Shown here: positions 7,355 to 15,590 of the stretch, piece by piece
How the letters are laid out: each line of letters starts with the position of its first letter
How positions within the stretch are numbered: position 1 is the first letter of the stretch
DNA from: DASZFV01 sp036494575
GTDB lineage: Bacteria; Myxococcota_A; Polyangia; Fen-1088
NCBI GenBank assembly: GCA_036494575.1
Contig: DASXOE010000113.1
Coordinates: forward strand, 1 to 20,863
Length of the DNA stretch: 20,863 nucleotides
Reading direction: 5' to 3'
Program-made: the position numbers and the translations under genes
Notes under the pieces: model-generated
Databases searched by the model: none
What the model was told of the DNA's origin: nothing
Seen by the model: the letters and a program-made list of their open reading frames with translations, nothing else

Positions 7355-8095
7355 CTACTTCTGGATCATGCGCAGGAGGCGCTTGATCGGGTCGTAGAAG
7401 CGATCGACGACGCGCTCCTTGAGCGGGATGATGGCGTTGTCGGTGATCGTGATGCCCTCAGGGCAGACCTTCGTGCAGCACTTCGTGATGTTGCAATAGC
7501 CGATGCCGTGGGCCTTCTTGAGCTCCTCGGTGCGGTCCTCGGTGTCGAGCGGGTGCATCTCGAGCGCGGCGACATAGGTGAGGAAGCGGGGACCGATGAA
7601 CTCGTCGTGCTTGTGGTGATCACGCAGCACGTGGCAGACGTCCTGGCACAGGAAGCACTCGATGCACTTGCGGAACTCCTGGACGCGCTCGATGTCCTCC
7701 TGCTGCATCCTCCACGTGCCGTCGGGCGCGTCGGGCGCGCGCGGCTTGAACTTCTTGATCTCCTTCTTGACGCGAAAGTTCCACGAGACGTCGGTGACGA
7801 GATCTCGGACCGACGGGAACGTGTGCATCGGGGCGACCGTGATCGGCTGCGTCACGTCGAGCGTCGACATGCGCGTCATGCACATGAGCTTCGGCATGCC
7901 GTTCACCTCGGCCGAGCATGAGCCGCATTTGCCCGCCTTGCAGTTCCAGCGCACCGCGAGGTCGTTGGCCTGCTCGGCCTGAATCTGGTGAACGACGTCG
8001 AGGACCACCATGCCCTCACCGACGTCGGCCTTGTAGTCCTTGAACGTCCCCTGCCCCTTCTCACCGCGCCAGATGCGAAACGTCGCGGTCGACAT
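7355..8095 (-). CDS. sdhB: Succinate dehydrogenase/fumarate reductase iron-sulphur subunit
   Basis: The 246-residue protein carries all three iron-sulphur centres of complex II. [2Fe-2S] ligands are Cys52, Cys57, Cys60 and Cys72 (CKAGKCGSC then MCM). [4Fe-4S] ligands are Cys144, Cys147 and Cys150 (CIECFLC) with Cys211. [3Fe-4S] ligands are Cys154, Cys201 and Cys207 (from CNITKCCTKVCPEG). It passes electrons from the flavin in SdhA to the quinone site at the membrane subunit SdhC. Length is normal. The start ATG 8095 follows GGAGAAC and lies 14 bp after the sdhA stop codon, so it is the last gene of the sdhCAB operon. Sequence alone does not prove the direction of catalysis, but an aerobic myxobacterium would be expected to oxidise succinate. 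Confidence 0.96.
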   Translation of the reverse strand: MSTATFRIWRGEKGQGTFKDYKADVGEGMVVLDVVHQIQAEQANDLAVRWNCKAGKCGSCSAEVNGMPKLMCMTRMSTLDVTQPITVAPMHTFPSVRDLVTDVSWNFRVKKEIKKFKPRAPDAPDGTWRMQQEDIERVQEFRKCIECFLCQDVCHVLRDHHKHDEFIGPRFLTYVAALEMHPLDTEDRTEELKKAHGIGYCNITKCCTKVCPEGITITDNAIIPLKERVVDRFYDPIKRLLRMIQK

Positions 8096-8109
8096 TTATT
8101 TGTTCTCCA

Positions 8110-9936
8110 TTACTTGTTTTGTTCCACGACCTGCTTGAGATCGTCGCGCATGTTGGTGATCGGCTCGCGTCGGAGCGTCGGTCGCCCGTCCGAGCCTTTT
8201 GATACGACCAGGTTGAACTTCGCGTATGCCGGATCCTTGTCGGGGAAGTCGTCCCGGAAGTGGCCGCCGCGGCTCTCCTTGCGCTCGAGGGCGCTCCGCG
8301 CGATGGCCTCCGAGCAGACGAGCAGGTTGTGCAGGTCGAGCGCCGTGTGCCAGCCCGGATTGTACTCGCGGTTCCCGATGACGCCCACGCTGGCCGCCCT
8401 CTTCTTGAGGTTCTCGATGTCCTCGAGCGCCTTCTTCATCTCGGCCTCGACGCGCACGATGCCGACGTTGGCCTGCATGGTGTCCTGAAGCGCGTACTGG
8501 ATCTTGTACGGTCCCTCCGGGTCCCCGCCCCCGGCCGCGCCGCGCTCGAACGGCGCCAGCGCCGCGCGTGAGGCCTCGTCGACCTCCGCCGGGTTGATCG
8601 TGGCCGCGCCCTGCTCCTTGGCGAACTTTGCCGCGTACTCGCCGGCGCGCTTGCCGAAGACGACCAGATCGGAGAGTGAGTTTCCCCCCAAACGATTGGC
8701 GCCGTGCAACCCGGCCGCACACTCGCCCGCAGCAAACAAACCCGGCACGTTCGTCATCTGCGTGTCGCCGTCGACGCGGATGCCACCCATGATGTAGTGG
8801 GTCGTGGGGCCGACCTCCATGGGCACGGCCGTGATGTCGATGTCGGCGAGCTGCTTGAACTGGTGGTACATGCTCGGCAGCTTCTTCTTGATGTGCTCGG
8901 CGCCGCCCGGGACGCGCGCCTTGATCCAGGCGATGTCGAGAAACACGCCGCCGTGCGGGCTGCCGCGGCCGGCCTTGACCTCGATGTTGATCTTGCGCGC
9001 GACGTGATCGCGCGTGAGCAGCTCGGGCGGGCGCCGCGAGTTCTTGTCGCCCTGCGTGTACTTCCAGCCCTCTTCCTCGCTGTCGGCCGTCTGGGCTTTG
9101 TAGTTCTCGGGGATGTCGTCGAACATGAAGCGCCGGCCGTCCTTGTTGCGCAGCACGCCGCCCTCGCCGCGCACGCCCTCCGTGACGAGGATGCCCTTGA
9201 CGCTCGGTGGCCACACCATGCCCGTCGGGTGGAACTGGACGAACTCCATGTCCTGCAGCTCCGCGCCCGCCTCGTAGGCGAGCGCCTGCCCGTCGCCCGT
9301 GTACTCCCAGCTGTTGCTCGTGACCTTGAAGGCGCGCCCCACGCCGCCCGTCGCGAACACGACGGCCTTGGCCTTGAACACGCGCAGGTAGCCGCGCTCG
9401 CGATCGTAGCCGAGCGCGCCCGCGACGCGCGCGCCGTCCTTGAGCAGGCGCGTGACGGCGCACTCCATGTAGACGTGGATGCCCTGGTGGATGCCGTGAT
9501 CCTGCAGCGTGCGGATCATCTCGAGCCCCGTGCGGTCGCCGACGTGCGCGAGGCGCGGGTAGCGGTGACCGCCGAAGTTGCGCTGCAAAATGCGGCCGTC
9601 CTTCGTGCGGTCGAAGACGGCGCCCCACGCCTCGAGCTCGCGCACGCGATCGGGGGCCTCCTTGGCGTGAAGCTCGGCCATGCGCCAGTTGCTGAGGTAT
9701 TGGCCGCCGCGCATCGTGTCGGCGAAGTGCACCATCCAGTTGTCGCGATCGTCGACGTTGGCCATGGCGGCCGCCATGCCGCCCTCGGCCATGACGGTGT
9801 GCGCCTTGCCGAGCAACGACTTGCACACGAGCCCCACCGACACGCCGGCCGCCGACGCCTCGATGGCGGCGCGCAGCCCGGCGCCGCCCGCGCCGATGAC
9901 CAGGACGTCGTGCTCGTGGGTCTGGATCTCGGCCAT
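8110..9936 (-). CDS. sdhA: Succinate dehydrogenase/fumarate reductase flavoprotein subunit
   Basis: The 608-residue catalytic subunit oxidises succinate to fumarate in complex II at the inner membrane. Visible features are the FAD Rossmann motif VIGAGGAG (13-20), His46 in KAHTV placed as the covalent FAD ligand, and substrate-site residues His236 (QFHPTG), Arg256 region (EGVRGEGG), Arg309 (LLTRDHVAR), His380 (THYIMGG) and Arg415 (NRLGGNSL). GLFAAGECAAG is the second FAD-contact motif. The frame stays open far upstream, but that stretch overlaps sdhC in another frame. ATG 9936 begins the family-typical MAEIQTHEHDVLVIG and overlaps the sdhC stop by one base (TGATG), which implies translational coupling. 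Confidence 0.97.
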   Translation of the reverse strand: MAEIQTHEHDVLVIGAGGAGLRAAIEASAAGVSVGLVCKSLLGKAHTVMAEGGMAAAMANVDDRDNWMVHFADTMRGGQYLSNWRMAELHAKEAPDRVRELEAWGAVFDRTKDGRILQRNFGGHRYPRLAHVGDRTGLEMIRTLQDHGIHQGIHVYMECAVTRLLKDGARVAGALGYDRERGYLRVFKAKAVVFATGGVGRAFKVTSNSWEYTGDGQALAYEAGAELQDMEFVQFHPTGMVWPPSVKGILVTEGVRGEGGVLRNKDGRRFMFDDIPENYKAQTADSEEEGWKYTQGDKNSRRPPELLTRDHVARKINIEVKAGRGSPHGGVFLDIAWIKARVPGGAEHIKKKLPSMYHQFKQLADIDITAVPMEVGPTTHYIMGGIRVDGDTQMTNVPGLFAAGECAAGLHGANRLGGNSLSDLVVFGKRAGEYAAKFAKEQGAATINPAEVDEASRAALAPFERGAAGGGDPEGPYKIQYALQDTMQANVGIVRVEAEMKKALEDIENLKKRAASVGVIGNREYNPGWHTALDLHNLLVCSEAIARSALERKESRGGHFRDDFPDKDPAYAKFNLVVSKGSDGRPTLRREPITNMRDDLKQVVEQNK

Positions 9937-10751
9937 CAGATGATTCTCCAGTCGTGGATCGCGCCGGTCGCGCAGAGCCGGATGTAGATGTCGGTGATGC
10001 CCACCCAGAAGAGGCTGAACCAGGCCCACTTCGGGTGGTGCCGGTTGAGGCAGCTCACGCAGTCGTAGGCTTTTTTCCGAGCTGGCGCGCGGGAGAGCGT
10101 GTCGAGGATGCCGCCCACGAGGTGGCGCAGCGAGTGGCAGCCGAGCGTGTAGCCCGCGATGCCGACGACGTTCGCGATGAGCACGAGCGAACCGACGCCG
10201 ACGCCGAACTTCTCGGCGCCCGTCGCCGGATCGACGAACCACAGCCCGTGCCACGCGTCGATCGAGAGGAGCGCGATGAAGACCAGCGCGACGTAAAGAG
10301 CGTATCGGTGCAGGTTCTGGACGATGAGCGGCAGCTTGGCCTCGCCGCGGTAGTCGTGGCGCGGCTCGCCGACGGTGCAGGCGACGGGATCGGCCCAGAA
10401 CGCCTTGTAGTAGGCGCCGCGGTAGTAGTAGCAGGTCATGCGGAAGGCCAGCGGGAAGACGAGGATCAGCATGGCCGGCGAGTACTTGATGAAGGGCAGC
10501 CACGGCCAGTCCCAGGTGCCGAACCAGGCGTGAGGCGAGAGCTTGCCGGGCGGCGAGAAGAGCTCCGGCGAGTAGAACGGCGAGAGGTAGTTGCCGAAGT
10601 AATAATTCTCGCCCTGGAGGAGCGCCCAGGTCGTGTACACGACGAACGACGTGAACACGACGAAGGTGACGAGCGGCATGAGCCACCAGTTGTCCTTGCG
10701 CGCGGTCTGACCGAAGCGGAGTCTCTTGAGCGGGACGTCGACGGAGGCCAT
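9936..10751 (-). CDS. sdhC: Succinate dehydrogenase cytochrome b membrane-anchor subunit
   Basis: The 271-residue membrane protein has about five transmembrane segments (about 26-46, 88-108, 147-166, 184-204, 242-262). QNLHRYALY, DAWHGLWF and LGCHSLRHLVGG supply conserved histidines (148, 168, 206, 210) suited to two haem b groups. There is no sdhD, so this is the one-polypeptide anchor found with C-A-B gene order. It holds SdhAB to the inner membrane and reduces quinone. ATG 10751 follows AGGAAGAG. CVSCLNRHH at 231-239, on the loop before the last helix, is an unusual CxxC plus His-His cluster. It is the first gene of the operon and has a promoter-like sequence just upstream. Confidence 0.92.
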   Translation of the reverse strand: MASVDVPLKRLRFGQTARKDNWWLMPLVTFVVFTSFVVYTTWALLQGENYYFGNYLSPFYSPELFSPPGKLSPHAWFGTWDWPWLPFIKYSPAMLILVFPLAFRMTCYYYRGAYYKAFWADPVACTVGEPRHDYRGEAKLPLIVQNLHRYALYVALVFIALLSIDAWHGLWFVDPATGAEKFGVGVGSLVLIANVVGIAGYTLGCHSLRHLVGGILDTLSRAPARKKAYDCVSCLNRHHPKWAWFSLFWVGITDIYIRLCATGAIHDWRII

Positions 10752-10790
10752 CTCTTCCTTTACTTACGCCGCGGAGGCGCGGCGGGCGAG

Positions 10791-10819
10791 AGAATAGACG
10801 GGAGGTCGGAACTTCACAA
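10791..10819 (-). promoter_or_regulatory. Promoter-like sequence for sdhCAB
   Basis: On the minus strand TTGTGA (complement of 10814-10819) and TATTCT (complement of 10791-10796) are separated by exactly 17 bases, each matching four of six consensus positions. The predicted start is about 35 bases before the sdhC ATG, leaving a short leader that contains the AGGAAGAG ribosome site. Assigned by pattern only. Confidence 0.45.
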
Positions 10820-10930
10820 TTCCGAACGGAGCGCGCCCGAGCGCGACGTCGCGCCGCGACGTCCGAACACTCCCCCGGTGCCGCGCTCGGCTCGCGCTTG
10901 GGAGCGATATGTGTCACCGCTCGTGCTACC

Positions 10931-11149
10931 ATGACATACGTGACGAAGACTCAGGTCTATCTGCCCGAGAGCCAGCTCGCCGCGCTCAAGAAGCTCGCCG
11001 AGCGGTCGGGGCGGAGCATCGCCGATCTGATCCGCGAGGCGATCGGCAGGGTTTGGTTGCGACCCGAGGCGCACGGTCCCGTGGCCCTTTGGGCCGGTAG
11101 AGCCCGGAGGAGCTCCGTCGAGCACGATTCGATTTACGACGAGCCCTGA
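10931..11149 (+). CDS. VapB-like ribbon-helix-helix antitoxin
   Basis: From ATG 10931 the product is 72 residues. An N-terminal strand (KTQVYLP) and two helices (ESQLAALKKLAERSGR and SIADLIREAIGRV) give the ribbon-helix-helix fold of CopG/VapB DNA-binding antitoxins. The acidic, flexible tail (about 45-72) is where such antitoxins usually wrap the toxin. GTG at 10940 is an alternative start; there is no clear ribosome site for either. The stop overlaps the toxin start (TGATG), the usual coupled arrangement. The protein is expected to neutralise the PIN-domain partner and repress the shared promoter. An imperfect inverted repeat (TGTCA at 10912-10916, TGACA at 10932-10936) could be its operator. 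Confidence 0.82.
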   Translation: MTYVTKTQVYLPESQLAALKKLAERSGRSIADLIREAIGRVWLRPEAHGPVALWAGRARRSSVEHDSIYDEP

Positions 11150-11571
11150 TGAGCGGCCGAGAAGCGCAGACCGTCTTCGTCGACACCGGAGCGTGGATCG
11201 CGCTCGCGGTGCAGTCGGATCCGCTCCACGACCGCGCGAGAGAAGTCTGGAGCGACCTTGCCCGCGTGGGCGCTCGTCTCGTGACTTCGCTGCCGGTCGT
11301 GATGGAGACGTTCACGTTCCTCGACCGGAACACGACTCGTGATGTTGCTCTCGGCTGGAAGAGCGCGCTCGAGCAAGTGGCGTTTCTCCGGCTGCTCGAG
11401 TGCCGGCTCAAAGACCTCAAGGAGGCGTGGGGCTTCTTCGAGCGGCCCGATCTGCACAAGCTTTCGGCCGTCGACGCGACGAGCTTCGTGCTCATGAAGA
11501 GAGAGAGCCTCCGGCGCGTCTTCACCCTCGACCACCACTTCGCGACGGCCGGCTTCCAGATCGTCGGCTGA
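11149..11571 (+). CDS. VapC-like PIN-domain toxin (ribonuclease)
   Basis: The 140-residue protein has the PIN-domain acidic residues in order: Asp12 (VFVDTGAW), Glu53 (VVMETFTFL), Asp109 (SAVDATSFVLM) and Asp128 (TLDHHFATAGF). These coordinate the metal ion used to cut RNA. In the VapC family the targets are usually tRNAs or rRNA, and activity is blocked by the adjacent antitoxin. The start overlaps the antitoxin stop codon by one base. All catalytic positions are present, so the toxin looks active. It converges on the kinase gene with a 17-bp gap. The RNA target cannot be read from the sequence. Confidence 0.88.
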   Translation: MSGREAQTVFVDTGAWIALAVQSDPLHDRAREVWSDLARVGARLVTSLPVVMETFTFLDRNTTRDVALGWKSALEQVAFLRLLECRLKDLKEAWGFFERPDLHKLSAVDATSFVLMKRESLRRVFTLDHHFATAGFQIVG

Positions 11572-11588
11572 CCCGTGCAGCGGGGGCT

Positions 11589-14500
11589 TCAGGGGGGCGG
11601 CAGGCGCACGGGGCCCGAACCCGTGGGGCGGCGCGGGCGCTCGCCCGTGGCGACGCGAGGCGCGGACGCCGCGGACCACTGCGCCGCCAGCGAGAGGATG
11701 CGCGCGTTCACGGGGACGTCGTTGAGGAAGCGCGCGCGCCATGACGGCTCCTCGATGCGCGCGGCGCGCGCGAGCAGGCGCTCGCGCGCTGTCTCGAGAG
11801 CGACGCGGGCCTGGGCCTCGTCGCCGTTCTGGACGAGCGCCTCGGCGTGCGTGAGGCGCACGCTCGACTCGCCCTCCTCGATCTCGCCCAGCGCCGCGAG
11901 CTCGCCGGCGGCCTCGGCGGCCGCCTCGAGCCCGGCCGACGCGTCGCCCCGCCCGAGGCGGGCGCGCGCGAGCGCGCCCAGCGCCGCCACGCGCAGCGAG
12001 GGCGCGACGCGCAGGGATTCCGCCGCCAGCAGCGCCTCCTTCTCGGCGTCGGCGTAGTCGCCGCTCGCCACGAGGATCTCCGAGAGGTACGTGCGGGCGA
12101 CGCCCTCGAGCCTCGGCTCGCCCTGGCGGCCGAAGCTCGCGATGGCGTCGCGCTCGAGCCGCGCGGCCTCGGGCATCTGACCGCGCAAGCCCAGCACCCG
12201 CCCGAGGTTGTGCTGAACGACGGCCGAGACTTCGTAGAGGCCCATGCGATCGGCCGCCGCGAGCGCCTGGCGGAGCGCCGCCTCGGCGCGCGCGAAGTCG
12301 CCGAGCTCGCTGAAGATGTAGCCGAGGTTCTGCCTGACCATGCAGGCGTTGCGCAGATCGCCGGCCTGCTCGAAGGCGACGAGCGCCGCCTCGAGGCCCG
12401 CCAGGCACCCGCCGAGGTCTCCCGCGGCAGACGCGCGGAACGAGCGCACCTGGTGGATGAGCGCTTGCGCCTGCGGATCGACCTCGGGCAGCCCGCGCGA
12501 AATCTCCGAGACGCTCGCCATGAGGGCGTCCGCGGCCGCCATGCGCCCGCCGAAGATGAGGTATGTCGCGCCCCAGGCGAGGCAGGACATCTGCGCGCCG
12601 CGCGCGGCCGGCTCCGGCGGGGCGGCGCCGACGCGCGCGACCTGCTCCTCGACGACGTCGAGCTTGCCCTGCTTGGCGGCGCTCACGATGGCCGAGCCGA
12701 TGGCGCGCAGCCACGAGGCCGAGCCGGGCGCGCGCGCCGCCGCCGCCTCGAGCGCGCGCCGCTCCGCTTCGGCGAACTCGCCGCGCCAGACGTGCCCCTC
12801 GGCCTCGATGAGCCGCAGCGCGCCCGCGTCCTCTCCCACGGCGCCGCACGAGATGCCGAGCTCGGCGCGCTCGATGGCCGCCGCGAGATCGTTCGCCTTG
12901 AGCGCCTGCTCGGCGGCGCGCTCGTACCAGCGCACGGCGCGCGCCGGCTCCGCGCCGCGGCGGAAGTGCTCGGCGAGCGCCATGGCGTCGCTCGAGCCCG
13001 CGCCCTCGAGCCACCCGCCCGCGAGCCGGTGCCCGAGCGCCCGGTCGTCGTCCGTCAACATCGCGTAGGCCGCCTCGCGCACGAGGGCGTGCGTGAAGGT
13101 GAACTCCATGTCGACGTCGCCGCGGCGCTCGGTGCCGGCGGCCCGCGCGACGAGCTCCCGCGTCGCGAGCAGATCGAGCCACTCACCCACGTGCCCAGCC
13201 TCGCCCTCGCCGCCCAGCAACGCCGCGACCCCGCCCGCAGAGAAGCGCTCGCCGAAAACGCTCGCGGCCCGCAGCACGCGCCGCGCCTCGCCGCCCTCCG
13301 CGTCGAGGCGGGCCTGGACCATGCCGATGACCGAGTCCGGCAGCGACTCGTGGCGCCCGGCGGCAGCGGCGCGGATGAGCTCCTCGAGATAGAAGGCGTT
13401 GCCGTCGGCGCGGGCGATGATCCGCTCGACGAGGGCGTCGCTCACGCTCGAGCCCAGCGCCTCGCGAACGAGCTTTTCGCTCGCGCGCCTCGACAGCGGC
13501 GCGAGGCGGATGATCTGCATCTCGCGCCCGCTCCACAGATCGGGGAACGCGGCGTGGACGTCGGGACGCGCGAGCGCGAGCACCATGAACGGCTGCTCGC
13601 GCAGGTTGCGCAGCGCCGAATCGATGAAGCTCACCGTGCCGAGGTCGCCCCAGTGCAGATCTTCGAGGAGCAGCAGCACGGGGTGGGCCGCGCACTCGGC
13701 CGCGAGCCAGTCCTCCCAGGCGCGCCGCATGGCATCGCCCATGAGCTGGGGATTCTGGCGCGCCATCTTGAGAGCCTCGCTGTGCTCGTCGGGGAACGGA
13801 ACGTTGGCGATCTCGCCCAAGAAGGCGGCGACGCGCGGCACGACCTCCCGCGCCACGTGGCGGGCCACGCGGTCGACGAGCTTGCGCCGCCGCTCGTCCA
13901 GGGGTTCGCCCTCTTGAATTCCCGCGGCGCGCCGCAGACAGAGGCCGATCATCGCGAACGGAGACCCGGCGCCCAGCGAGTCGCCGATGCCGAAGAGGAT
14001 CTCGGCCTCGTCGTCCTGCGCGACGACCCACTCGACGAACTCCTGCCGCAGGCGGGACTTGCCCACGCCGGCCGCGCCCGTGACGAGCACGGTCGACGCC
14101 GCCCTCTCGGCGATCGCGCTCGTGAAGAGATTCGACAGCATCGACATCTCGCGCCCGCGGCCCACGAAGTCGGACGCCTTGCCGAGGAGGTTGCGCTTGA
14201 CGCCGAAGACGTCGCGCTCGGCGCGCAGGAACGACGTCGTGCCGTCGCGCCGAATCTCGAAGCGCGCGTCGAGCAGATCCGTCGCCATGTCGTCGAGCCG
14301 GATGGCGCCAGCCGCCGTGCCGCGCAGGAGGCGCATGCCGTTGTCGATCACCTCGCCGACGATCGACCAGGCCGAGAAGCGGCCCGGGCCGGTCGCGACG
14401 ACGAGGGGCACGCTCGGCAGCTCCGCGCGCACGGCGAGCGCGCAGCGCGCGGCGCGCGCCGCCTGATCGTTGGGCTTGCCCGCGTCGGGCAGGACGATGA

Positions 14501-15590
14501 CGACCGACCCGTCGGGCAGAGGGTGCATGCGCGCGCCGTGGATGCGCTGGAGGTCCTCCTCGAGATCCTCGACGCGCCCGAGCGTCGGCGTGGACGCGGA
14601 CGGCGTCCGCCGCCCGTCAGCGCGCACGCCCAGCGGCGGCGTCGAGCCGTACCAGCGTTGTTCGGACGTGGGCGAGGGCCCCGCGATGACGACGCAGGCG
14701 ATGCGCTGCTCCGTGGCCGTGAGGGCGGGTTGAGGCCGCCGGCGCGCGTCGGTCGTCGCCATGGCGCCGACCGCGCCGAGATCGACGCCCTCTAGCGCCT
14801 CGATGACGGCGCGCGCGTCGACGAGACGCTTGGCGGGGTCCTTGGCGAGCATGCGCGCCACGACATCGTCGAGCACCGCGGGGATACCGGGCGCGATGTC
14901 CCGCGCGCGCGGCGCGTCTTGCAGCAAGATCTTCGCGAGCAGCGCCGTCGCCTCCTCCGCCTCGAACACGGCGCGGCCCGTGAGGCACTGGAAGAGCACG
15001 CACCCGAGCGAGAACACGTCGGCGCCGGGCTTGATGTCGCGCGCGCCACGCACGAGCTCGGGCGCCATGTAGCCCGGCGTGCCGATGACCGAGCCGGTGA
15101 GGGTGAGCTTGCGGCCGCCGCGCGTCAGGCGCGCGATGCCGAAGTCGAGCACCTTGAGGCGCTCGATCGCCTTGCCGGGCAGGAAGAGGTTCTCGGGCTT
15201 GACGTCGCGGTGGACGATCCCGCGCGCGTGCGCGTACGCGAGCGCCTCGGCCGCGCGCCGGGCCATCGCGACGGCGTCGACGAGCGCGAGCGGCTGCCGG
15301 TCGAGTCGCGTCGCGAGATCCTCGCCCTCGAGCCACTCCATGGCGATGAAGTGGTCGCCGCCCTCGACGCCGTGAGCGATGTACCGGACGATCGCGGGGT
15401 GCGTGAGGTCAGCCAGGATGGCCGCCTCGAGATCGAACCGCTCGGCCTCCCGCAGCTCCCGGCCCGTGAGGATCTTCACAGCGACGATCGCGCCGTCGGT
15501 GATGTCGCGGGCGCGATAGACGGCGCCCATTCCTCCGGCGCCGGCGAGGTGCTCCAGGTAGAAGCGGCCCGCTACGGCTTTCCCGATCAC
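11589..15590 (-). CDS. Ser/Thr protein kinase with cyclase-like, AAA ATPase and TPR regions
   Basis: The 1333-residue protein starts with a Hanks-type kinase (about 11-267): glycine loop GAGGMGAVYRA, Lys39 (VAVK), HRDVKPEN (127-134), DFG (149-151) and GTPGYMAPE (170-178). All catalytic residues are present, so it should be active. Residues about 295-450 resemble a class III nucleotide cyclase fold (RIACVVIAG, DGSVVIVLP, VGEVIDNGMRLL) but lack the metal-binding acidic pair, so it is probably a degenerate sensor or scaffold. An AAA/NACHT-like ATPase follows, with Walker A GAAGVGKS (505-512) and Walker B LLLLEDLHW. The rest (about 880-1300) is alpha-helical with TPR-like repeats. No transmembrane segment is seen, so it is cytoplasmic. 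The GTG start at 15590 overlaps the stop codon of the upstream lipoprotein gene (GTGA), implying coupled translation. Substrate is unknown. Confidence 0.93.
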   Translation of the reverse strand: MIGKAVAGRFYLEHLAGAGGMGAVYRARDITDGAIVAVKILTGRELREAERFDLEAAILADLTHPAIVRYIAHGVEGGDHFIAMEWLEGEDLATRLDRQPLALVDAVAMARRAAEALAYAHARGIVHRDVKPENLFLPGKAIERLKVLDFGIARLTRGGRKLTLTGSVIGTPGYMAPELVRGARDIKPGADVFSLGCVLFQCLTGRAVFEAEEATALLAKILLQDAPRARDIAPGIPAVLDDVVARMLAKDPAKRLVDARAVIEALEGVDLGAVGAMATTDARRRPQPALTATEQRIACVVIAGPSPTSEQRWYGSTPPLGVRADGRRTPSASTPTLGRVEDLEEDLQRIHGARMHPLPDGSVVIVLPDAGKPNDQAARAARCALAVRAELPSVPLVVATGPGRFSAWSIVGEVIDNGMRLLRGTAAGAIRLDDMATDLLDARFEIRRDGTTSFLRAERDVFGVKRNLLGKASDFVGRGREMSMLSNLFTSAIAERAASTVLVTGAAGVGKSRLRQEFVEWVVAQDDEAEILFGIGDSLGAGSPFAMIGLCLRRAAGIQEGEPLDERRRKLVDRVARHVAREVVPRVAAFLGEIANVPFPDEHSEALKMARQNPQLMGDAMRRAWEDWLAAECAAHPVLLLLEDLHWGDLGTVSFIDSALRNLREQPFMVLALARPDVHAAFPDLWSGREMQIIRLAPLSRRASEKLVREALGSSVSDALVERIIARADGNAFYLEELIRAAAAGRHESLPDSVIGMVQARLDAEGGEARRVLRAASVFGERFSAGGVAALLGGEGEAGHVGEWLDLLATRELVARAAGTERRGDVDMEFTFTHALVREAAYAMLTDDDRALGHRLAGGWLEGAGSSDAMALAEHFRRGAEPARAVRWYERAAEQALKANDLAAAIERAELGISCGAVGEDAGALRLIEAEGHVWRGEFAEAERRALEAAAARAPGSASWLRAIGSAIVSAAKQGKLDVVEEQVARVGAAPPEPAARGAQMSCLAWGATYLIFGGRMAAADALMASVSEISRGLPEVDPQAQALIHQVRSFRASAAGDLGGCLAGLEAALVAFEQAGDLRNACMVRQNLGYIFSELGDFARAEAALRQALAAADRMGLYEVSAVVQHNLGRVLGLRGQMPEAARLERDAIASFGRQGEPRLEGVARTYLSEILVASGDYADAEKEALLAAESLRVAPSLRVAALGALARARLGRGDASAGLEAAAEAAGELAALGEIEEGESSVRLTHAEALVQNGDEAQARVALETARERLLARAARIEEPSWRARFLNDVPVNARILSLAAQWSAASAPRVATGERPRRPTGSGPVRLPPP

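Noticed and set aside
8704..10934. Long plus-strand open frames opposite sdhA and sdhC
   Set aside because: They mirror well-supported SDH genes and have no recognisable domain.
11847..14795. Long plus-strand open frame (982 codons) opposite the kinase
   Set aside because: It is antisense to clear kinase/ATPase sequence and is Arg/Ala/Glu-rich with no motif; a shadow of GC-rich codon use.
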